Source of the DNA: Algivirga pacifica
GTDB lineage: Bacteria > Bacteroidota > Bacteroidia > Cytophagales > Flammeovirgaceae
Length of the DNA: 35,461 bases
Direction of reading: 5' to 3'
Assembly (NCBI RefSeq): GCF_039543525.1
Contig: NZ_BAABJX010000054.1
Coordinates: 1 to 35,461, forward strand
Shown piece by piece: positions 29,901-35,461 of this stretch. How positions within the stretch are numbered: the first letter of the stretch is position 1; every line of letters starts with the position of its first letter. The notes under the pieces were generated by a model, which did not search any database, had not been told where the DNA came from, and saw only the letters and a list, made by a program, of their open reading frames with translations. The translations under genes and the position numbers were made by a program.

Positions 29901-31841
29901 CCAGGATTCTATTTCATTCAAACCGTAGATGCAAATGGTTGTGTGGATGAGGATCTACTTCAGATTCAGGCAAGTACAACTCCTCCTCCAAGCTTGACAG
30001 CTGTAGCAACCCCAGTACCATGTAAAGGAGAAAGTACTGGATCCATTTCGGGTGAAGGTAGTGGTGGATTCCCTCCATATACCATTGAACTGACGAAGCC
30101 AGATATGACGACAGAGACATTGACAGGCGTTGAAGGTGCATTTGAGTTCTTGAATCTTCCTGTAGGGGTATACCAAATTAAGTTGACAGATTCTGAAGGG
30201 CTGACGAATAATATCTCAGTGGAAATCACAGAACCAGAGACAGCGGTATCTGTAACGGCTAGCAGTACAGATGCAACGGCACCGGGAGCTTCAGATGGTA
30301 GTGTATCGGCTATGGCTTCAGGAGGAACACCATTTATGATGATGGAAGGTGGTGCCAGAATGGCAGAAGTAGAAGCGGCTCCAGTAGAAGGATATATTTA
30401 TATCTGGACAAACTCTGAAGGCGAAACTGTCGGGACTACACCAACCGTAGAAGGGGTTCCAGCCGGAACATATAAGGTGACAGTTACGGATGCAAATGAG
30501 TGTACAGCAATGGCAACGGTAGTGGTAGAAGAGCCTCGCTTTATTCCTTGTGAAGAGGTACGATTAATAGCTAACCCTAAGTTCACGAATGAAAGTTACC
30601 GTAATGCTTTTGATGGTGCTATTGATGTAACGATCACAGGAGGAAATGAGCCATATACTTATATGTGGACGGGGCCAAATGGCTTTACAGCAACGACAGA
30701 AGATATCGAAGGCTTGACGATGGGTCGTTATACGCTTAAAGTAACAGATGCAAATGGTTGTGAAGGTTACTTTACATATTATATCCGAGTAGAACGTGAC
30801 GACCCTAGAGACGGAAGTTGCGAAGGAGTTAGAATTACTGCTCGAGTAAAACAATCTGATGAAACTTATCGTGGAGCTAACGATGGCTTTATCATTGTTG
30901 ATCTTCAGGGAGGCGAGGCACCTTATCAATATCATTGGATGGGACCTAATGGTTTCAATGCAGATACCAAAGAGGCTAGAAACCTGACAGCAGGGCAGTA
31001 TACCTTGAAGGTGAAAGATGCAAATGGTTGTACAGGCTACTTCACTTACTTTATGAGAGTAGATGGAGAGCGCATGGAGAACAGCTGTGATCGCAGTCGA
31101 ATCTATGCCAATGTAGTGGACATGCGTCATGCAGATGATGATCAAGTTCGAAATGGTAGTATCTCGATTATGGCAACAGGAGGTACAGCACCGTATCAGT
31201 ACAGCTGGTCAGGTCCGAATGGGTATGAAGCTTATAACACACCTCTAGTAAAGGATCTGGAACCAGGTGCTTACGAAGTAACGGTTGCCGATAGAAACGG
31301 CTGTGTGGCGACCTTCACGTACATGGTGAAAAACATGACTTGTGAGTACTTTAGCTATGCTAGGTTTATCGTTAAAGATGCCTCAACGATTGAGTCAGAA
31401 GATGGTGAGATTACCATGAGTGAAGTTGAAGGAGAGGTGGCTTATAGCTATGAGTGGAGAGGCCCTGATGGATTCACCTCATCAGCAAGGGACCTAAGTG
31501 ATCTTAAGCCAGGTATCTATAATCTGACGGTATTGAATGCAAGAGGATGTAGCAGTGAGTTTGAGTTTAACTTGGGTGTTGAGAGAAATGTACTTTCCAT
31601 CACGGAGCAACTGAAAGTTTATCCAAATCCATCGGAAGGATTCTTCACATTGGAGTTGCCAACCGAGTTTATGGATAGTCATATAGAGATCTACAATGCA
31701 GCTGGACAACTGGTGCATACGTTGGATGCCAATGGAGTATCACAGAACCAGATTGATATGAGAACGTATGGCAAAGGAATGTATATTCTGAAAGCCGTAA
31801 ATGATCATAAGGTGCTGACGGAGAAATTGATTATCCGTTAG
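26943..31841 (+). CDS. Giant secreted SprB-repeat protein with 177-residue poly-Asp and T9SS sorting domain
   Basis: 1632 aa. A signal peptide ends near residue 35 (IAKIEAH). A low-complexity segment runs to residue 111, then 177 consecutive aspartates (112-288). About 14 SprB-type repeats follow (about 289-1548), recognisable by blocks such as GGTPPYTYLWSTGETTEDLSG, AGTYMVTVTDANGC and paired cysteines. Repeats 11-13 form a subgroup with (W)xGPNGF(T/N)A. The C-terminus (about 1549-1632) is a type A T9SS sorting domain: LKVYPNPSEGFFTLELP, IEIYNAAGQLV, GKGMYILKAV, LTEKLIIR. It should be exported by Sec, then by T9SS, and anchored or released at the surface. SprB-like proteins act as adhesins in gliding and attachment. 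The acidic run probably binds divalent cations or acts as a stiff, charged spacer; this is inference. Confidence 0.92.
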   Translation: MNYYLSIIRDNCLKLSPAVFLLSLFFTIGIAKIEAHPSISTDETLIELYKKETRLNEITSNDEVMKSLPLRNAFHERSSVSLISTRLNTNMIVASSRAEGNTSGTKAPVERDDDDDDDDDDDDDDDDDDDDDDDDDDDDDDDDDDDDDDDDDDDDDDDDDDDDDDDDDDDDDDDDDDDDDDDDDDDDDDDDDDDDDDDDDDDDDDDDDDDDDDDDDDDDDDDDDDDDDDDDDDDDDDDDDDDDDDDDDDDDDDDDDDDDDDDDDDDDDDDDDDDDDDDDDDDDDDDDDLEVLCEADSTDCFGESSGAVFGSVVSDDQGPFLLQIKNESDEILYSKVVSNPGDTIRLDGLAAGKYKVCAGTITSISIQVRAISTPKTGECEVEVFEPSEIQTTLVGTNPSGITAEDGEIDLTVMGGTPPYTYLWSTGETTEDLSGLLEGQYKVEVTDANGCVKEDSIFLVAERTDLILTLQATPVPCKGDSTGKLQAIVANGIPPYKITVKKGEELIGEFTGIQDGFKELDGLPAGVYSVFVEDSVGNTEQGMEEITEPETKVMAMCEATPVSCKDESTGMVKVTFSGGVPGYTIQLTDGNGITRDTTAMAAGMITFENLPAGAYLVKVLDMNRCDATCEADVTEPQKGITILSQSIDTPCNGGLGAIFGSLSGGVPPYEVNATNGVIDTTFVGVNPGAIGPIQLPAGTYMVTVTDANGCTAMAEETINEPSPIELECKVEQDVSCAGGQDGVVSVHVEGGELPYVMDKTPDAFVANGAEEMYTYEWRDASDNIVGTTKTVSGLPAGKYTVKVCLKTMAKPTMETKSVNGVIGKPVECCAMCMVEVTEPEPLNVVCDSTPVPCTGDSTGTVTVTFSGGTEGYFIQFENEDASIVIDTSAVAAGQVIFQNLPAGKYKVFVTDNNECEKMCETEITEPDEAVSLTIEKLSDNIVPGVPDGSFKFTLSGGTPNYMVTITGALDTVFNDLAPGEYIVEDLDPGFYFIQTVDANGCVDEDLLQIQASTTPPPSLTAVATPVPCKGESTGSISGEGSGGFPPYTIELTKPDMTTETLTGVEGAFEFLNLPVGVYQIKLTDSEGLTNNISVEITEPETAVSVTASSTDATAPGASDGSVSAMASGGTPFMMMEGGARMAEVEAAPVEGYIYIWTNSEGETVGTTPTVEGVPAGTYKVTVTDANECTAMATVVVEEPRFIPCEEVRLIANPKFTNESYRNAFDGAIDVTITGGNEPYTYMWTGPNGFTATTEDIEGLTMGRYTLKVTDANGCEGYFTYYIRVERDDPRDGSCEGVRITARVKQSDETYRGANDGFIIVDLQGGEAPYQYHWMGPNGFNADTKEARNLTAGQYTLKVKDANGCTGYFTYFMRVDGERMENSCDRSRIYANVVDMRHADDDQVRNGSISIMATGGTAPYQYSWSGPNGYEAYNTPLVKDLEPGAYEVTVADRNGCVATFTYMVKNMTCEYFSYARFIVKDASTIESEDGEITMSEVEGEVAYSYEWRGPDGFTSSARDLSDLKPGIYNLTVLNARGCSSEFEFNLGVERNVLSITEQLKVYPNPSEGFFTLELPTEFMDSHIEIYNAAGQLVHTLDANGVSQNQIDMRTYGKGMYILKAVNDHKVLTEKLIIR
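27276..27806 (+). repeat. Poly-aspartate codon tract, (GAT/GAC)177
   Basis: 531 bases with only GAT and GAC codons. GAT runs are 2-4 codons long and GAC runs 1-2, never longer. Recurring words are GAT-GAT-GAC plus GAT-GAT-GAT-GAC-GAC (24 bp) and GAT-GAT-GAT-GAC (12 bp). The tract therefore behaves as a 12/24-bp minisatellite rather than a simple trinucleotide run. All length changes in whole codons keep the downstream frame. The other frames are open only because of the repeat. Confidence 0.95.
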
Positions 31842-31861
31842 AAAACAGTAAAACATCGTAG

Positions 31862-31882
31862 GGATACGCCACTGGCGTATCC
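31862..31882. repeat. Stem-variable palindrome, CC-ACT-GG type
   Basis: Perfect 9-bp stem GGATACGCC / GGCGTATCC around ACT, 20 bases after the stop of the poly-Asp protein gene and just before its terminator. Confidence 0.8.
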
Positions 31883-31895
31883 GTGACGAGTAAAG

Positions 31896-31921
31896 AGGCT
31901 ACCGTTTTGGTAGCCTTTTTT
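31896..31921 (+). terminator. Rho-independent terminator of the poly-Asp protein gene
   Basis: Perfect stem AGGCTACC (31896-31903) / GGTAGCCT (31909-31916), loop GTTTT, followed by a run of six T. It separates the two giant repeat-protein genes into different transcripts. Confidence 0.9.
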
Positions 31922-32445
31922 AATAACCTTATTAATTTGCAAAGGCTTCATAACAAACTAAACATCATGGCACGTACTTTATTAGATTAGAAGTAAAGAA
32001 ATTCTCAGGCATATTGTGTGCTGTGGGAATGTGATGCATCAACTGTAACCTAAATACTAAGGATGGGGTAAAAACCCACCTTTCAACCTGTAAAAAGACT
32101 GTAGAGCTTGTTGGGATCATATCCTTTACCTCGTAACTGAAAATACTCATAACACCTTTCAACTGGTGTGTTCAACTTAATCTGTATCAACCCAAAACTC
32201 AGATGAGCTGTTTATTTACTTCTTATAACAGGGTGTATATCCCTAATGAACCTTGATCAAAGAATCATTTTCCTTATCTACCTTATAATCCTTATACCAT
32301 AGGGACATTTATTATGTCATACCTATAAACTCAACAGCCTATGTTGTATTGATGAACCAGCTGTAAAAATCAACCCAAATTAACCTATAGAACCACAATT
32401 ATGTATTGTGGTCACCACCCAAATTATCAATAACCTAATTTCTTA
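31922..32445. other. Gene-free leader region of the second giant gene
   Basis: No convincing gene; a 65-codon frame on the minus strand has no support. The plus strand is rich in A and C. Hairpin GGGT-AAAA-ACCC is near 32065, and a perfect hairpin ACCACAAT / ATTGTGGT (32392-32412) sits 33 bases before the start codon. CCCAAATT recurs around it and also occurs just before the first giant gene, whose leader has a similar small hairpin. A long 5' leader is likely. Confidence 0.5.
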
Positions 32446-35400
32446 ATGATGAACTACTCATTATTACTAACGAAGGACCGTCGGGTCCCCTGGCTGTATG
32501 GCCTATTTGTGATGCTGTTTTGTTGGGGGATATCCTCTAGCCTGCAGGCACAAAGTTTTAACCTCGATCAGTATGCCAACGATGACGCTAGTCTATCGTC
32601 CGGGGAGGACTGGGTCAATGGTAACCTGAATGAAAGCAAGTCCCATTATGTGGAAGGTTATTCAATCCCTTATCGGGTAGTGATGACTGGACTGACGAAC
32701 GGTTTGGTTTATACTTTAACTCTAGGATTTGATATCACAGCACCTTCAGGGGGATATATCGCTACAGATTATATTACAAGTTATCAAAACCTGGAGCCCC
32801 ACACGGCTTTTGGGCACGCTGCCGAAGTGGTAGACCCTACAGAAGGTGTGATGGGATTGAGTGGCATGCCTGATTCGCAAATTGCTATTGGTGCTCCTCC
32901 GGTAAATTCAACACCGGTAGCGGGAGAACCTACTAATAGCTTTAATGCGCAACCAGCGAGTCAAAAACTTATTTCTATGTGGGGAGGGACATTGTCTGCT
33001 GTGGTCTATGACAATACGGACGGACAGTACTCTGTGGATGGTTCAGAGACACAATTTACTGTGACCTTTACCGCTACAGGAAGTACAGCCATCTTAGCAT
33101 TTGGTGGACATATTTCGAATCGTTTTGATTGGGGCTTTCTACCTGGAGGGGACCCTCGCTCTGCTTCAGGGATTACAGGTAGCCCGTATCATATGCGTTT
33201 GATTGGTGCAACAGAAGATGGTAACTTTATTAATCTGGGTAACCAGGATCGCAGCTTGAAAGCTTCAGCGGTAGCCTTTTTTCCTACTTGTGATATTATA
33301 GGAGATAGTACTAATTGTGACGGGGAAAATATGACATTCACTTTGGAATTTCCTGATGATGAAATCCCTAACGGTTTTACAGCTGAAGATGTATATGACT
33401 TTGAATGGGAAATTATCAACAATAATACTGGAGCGAGTATTGTGGGAAGTAATACAGCGGATAGTGTTATTGTGGATCCGGGAAATATGACAGGTACTTT
33501 TGAAATTCAAGTGACGATCACGGATGAATTTTCAGGAGGTGTGTCTGTTTGTTCAAAAGTAGTAACTGTGGGAAGTCTTTTACTTTCTGGTATAGTCACA
33601 GACGTTAGTTGTGATGGAGATGAGGATGGAGCGATTGATTTGACGGTTTCAGATGGCTCAGGATTTTACTCCTATAGCTGGAGTAATGGCGAAACAACAC
33701 AGGATATTGATAACCTTCCTGCGGGTCAGTATATCGTTACGGTGACAGATGATACGACAGGTTGTGTTGCAATGGATACTTTTATCGTGGATACACCAGA
33801 TGCACTATTGGCAAGTGGAACGGTAACCAATGTAGACTGTAATGGAGACTCTACGGGAAGTATTGATGTAAGTGTAAGTGGAGGAACCCCTTCATATACT
33901 TATTTGTGGACTCCTAACGGAGAGACAACACAAGACTTGACAAATTTAGCTGAAGGAATGTACTCCGTAAAGATTACAGATGCCGATGGTTGTGATACAA
34001 CGTTGAACTTCACGATTACAGAACCAGATGCTATTTTACTAGAGTCCATGGCAACAGATGCACTTTGTAATGGTGATAGCGGAGCGATTAGTGGTATGTT
34101 ATCAGGAGGTACACCTCCTTATTCCATTGAAGTCACCGATGGAAATATTACAAAGAATTTCACAGATGTTGATCCGGGAGCTATTGGACCAATTCTTTTG
34201 CCAGCGGGCACTTATACGGTGACCGTGACTGATTCATTGGGATGTACTGCAATGAAGAGTGAAACAATTAATGAACCTGATGCCTTGGATTTGCTTTGTA
34301 GCGCTGATAGCACGAAGTGTTTTGGAGATAGTACAGGAGTTGTAAGTGTAGACGTTTCTGGGGGAACACCATCTTACAATTATTTATGGAAAGATGCCAA
34401 TCAGGTTCAAGTCGGAGCCACTCAGGAAGTGACAGGCTTGCCAGCAGGTGTGTATACCGTTATTGTCACAGACCAAAATCAATGTGAGGACTCTTGTTCA
34501 GTGGAAGTTTTCCAGCCTCAAGCCCTTGTGTTGCAGTGCGAGGCTGATAGCGCATTATGTAATGGAGATAGAAGTGGTAGTGTAAATGTAGAGGTTCAAG
34601 GTGGTACAGCCCCTTATACTTATGCATGGACCGATGCTCAGGATAATCCAGTAGGTATGACGCAGATGGTTGCCAATCTACCAGCAGGAACTTATAAGGT
34701 AGTGGTAACTGATCAAAACAATTGTAAGGATTCTTGTACTGCAGAAGTTTTCGAGGTCGATGCATTGGAATTGTCTTGTTCAGCAGATAGTGCCTTGTGT
34801 AATGGAGAATCAAGCGGTAGCGTTAAGGTCGAGGTTCAGGGAGGAACAGGCATGTATACTTACGCATGGACTGATGCTCAGGATAACCCAGTAGGCAGTA
34901 CAGCTATGGTAAGCAACCTGCCAGCGGGTACGTATAAGGTGGTCGTGATGGATGAGAATGATTGTACAGACTCTTGTACTACTGTGATTGAAGAGCCAGC
35001 AGTGTTAGAGTTGTCTTGTTCAGCAGATAGTGCCTTGTGTAATGGAGAATCAAGCGGAAGTGTTAAGGTTGAGGTTCAAGGCGGCACGGGCATGTATACT
35101 TACGCATGGACTGATGCTCAGGATAACCCAGTGGGCAGTACAGCTATGGTAAGCGACTTGCCAGCGGGTATGTATAAGGTAGTCGTGATGGACGAGAATG
35201 ATTGTACTGATTCTTGTACCGCTATAATTGAAGAGCCAGCAGCATTAGAGTTGTCTTGTTCAGCAGATAGTGCCTTGTGTAATGGAGAATCAAGCGGTAG
35301 CGTTAAGGTCGAGGTTCAAGGTGGTACGGGTATGTATACTTACGCATGGACTGATGCTCAGGATAACCCAGTGGGCAGTACAGCTATGGTAAGCAACTTG

Positions 35401-35461
35401 CCAGCGGGTACGTATAAGGTGGTCGTGATGGACGAGAATGATTGTACCGATTCTTGTACCG
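32446..35461 (+). CDS. Second giant SprB-repeat surface protein, 3' end outside window
   Basis: The frame is open from ATG 32446 (or 32449) to the window edge: 1005 codons and one base. A signal peptide ends SLQA near residue 35. An N-terminal domain (about 36-375) includes LILAFGGHIS-like sequence (AILAFGGHISNRFDWGF) and a cysteine-containing Ig-like part. From about residue 380 come eight SprB-type repeats, the last five with a strict 80-residue period and four cysteines each (for example LSCSADSALC and ENDCTDSCT). The last three are almost identical. No C-terminal sorting domain can be seen because the gene is cut; one is expected by analogy with the upstream protein. Role: surface adhesin or filament, inferred from the family. 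Confidence 0.88.
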   Translation, partial: MMNYSLLLTKDRRVPWLYGLFVMLFCWGISSSLQAQSFNLDQYANDDASLSSGEDWVNGNLNESKSHYVEGYSIPYRVVMTGLTNGLVYTLTLGFDITAPSGGYIATDYITSYQNLEPHTAFGHAAEVVDPTEGVMGLSGMPDSQIAIGAPPVNSTPVAGEPTNSFNAQPASQKLISMWGGTLSAVVYDNTDGQYSVDGSETQFTVTFTATGSTAILAFGGHISNRFDWGFLPGGDPRSASGITGSPYHMRLIGATEDGNFINLGNQDRSLKASAVAFFPTCDIIGDSTNCDGENMTFTLEFPDDEIPNGFTAEDVYDFEWEIINNNTGASIVGSNTADSVIVDPGNMTGTFEIQVTITDEFSGGVSVCSKVVTVGSLLLSGIVTDVSCDGDEDGAIDLTVSDGSGFYSYSWSNGETTQDIDNLPAGQYIVTVTDDTTGCVAMDTFIVDTPDALLASGTVTNVDCNGDSTGSIDVSVSGGTPSYTYLWTPNGETTQDLTNLAEGMYSVKITDADGCDTTLNFTITEPDAILLESMATDALCNGDSGAISGMLSGGTPPYSIEVTDGNITKNFTDVDPGAIGPILLPAGTYTVTVTDSLGCTAMKSETINEPDALDLLCSADSTKCFGDSTGVVSVDVSGGTPSYNYLWKDANQVQVGATQEVTGLPAGVYTVIVTDQNQCEDSCSVEVFQPQALVLQCEADSALCNGDRSGSVNVEVQGGTAPYTYAWTDAQDNPVGMTQMVANLPAGTYKVVVTDQNNCKDSCTAEVFEVDALELSCSADSALCNGESSGSVKVEVQGGTGMYTYAWTDAQDNPVGSTAMVSNLPAGTYKVVVMDENDCTDSCTTVIEEPAVLELSCSADSALCNGESSGSVKVEVQGGTGMYTYAWTDAQDNPVGSTAMVSDLPAGMYKVVVMDENDCTDSCTAIIEEPAALELSCSADSALCNGESSGSVKVEVQGGTGMYTYAWTDAQDNPVGSTAMVSNLPAGTYKVVVMDENDCTDSCT
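34291..35461 (+). repeat. Tandem 240-bp coding repeats
   Basis: Repeat units begin at 34291, 34531, 34771, 35011 and 35251, exactly 240 bases apart. The first two are diverged; the units from 34771 on differ at only a small number of bases, mostly silent. Recent duplication or gene conversion is likely, and the array continues past the window edge. Confidence 0.93.

Noticed and set aside
31965..32162. 65-codon minus-strand frame after the poly-Asp gene
   Set aside because: No recognisable protein features, no promoter, and it lies in an A/C-rich leader region.
34291..35461. CRISPR or satellite DNA
   Set aside because: The 240-bp period is 80 codons in an open frame and encodes SprB-type repeats.

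Overview
The window looks like chromosomal DNA of a Bacteroidota member, probably a gliding or surface-attached Cytophagales/Flammeovirga-like lineage (the rank below phylum is inference). The signs are SprB-repeat proteins, one with a type IX secretion (T9SS) C-terminal sorting domain; two large TonB-dependent receptors with an N-terminal carboxypeptidase-regulatory-like domain; a type III glutamine synthetase (GlnN); -7 promoter boxes of the TAnnTTTG form; many short lipoproteins; and no convincing Shine-Dalgarno sites.

Layout. 1-3800: a MscS channel converges on a feoA-feoB ferrous-iron operon. 4025-6460: topoisomerase III. 7075-9219: glnN. 9541-14317: a small acidic lipoprotein, a long TPR/coiled-coil/GAF/PP2C-type (SpoIIE) phosphatase and a lipoprotein cyclophilin. 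14584-24635: two paralogous modules, each a TonB-dependent receptor followed by a beta-helix-like lipoprotein. They are separated by an orphan 204-aa lipoprotein and end in related terminators. No SusD is present, so these are not classical Sus loci. 24916-26801: an unrecognised alpha-helical lipoprotein and a small basic membrane protein. 26943-35461: two adjacent giant secreted SprB-repeat proteins. The first carries an uninterrupted run of 177 aspartates. The second runs off the window, and its last repeats are nearly identical 240-bp units.

The intergenic DNA is unusually structured. It holds (i) arrays of 7-bp units, commonly GG-rich on one strand, often arranged as inverted arms; (ii) palindromes with a conserved centre and freely varying but self-complementary arms; (iii) MITE-like elements, including a 182-bp element present twice in inverted orientation (171-352 and 18790-18968) and a 176-bp element with perfect 18-bp terminal inverted repeats and a 10-bp target duplication (6477-6652); and (iv) long nested palindromes (9291-9433, 19025-19200, 19869-20055).

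The two most interesting signals are the poly-aspartate T9SS substrate, which is plausibly an extracellular cation-binding or spacer polymer built into an adhesin, and the family of core-conserved, stem-variable palindromes and heptamer arrays at gene 3' ends. Functions of both are inference. Identity estimates were made by eye; no database search was possible.
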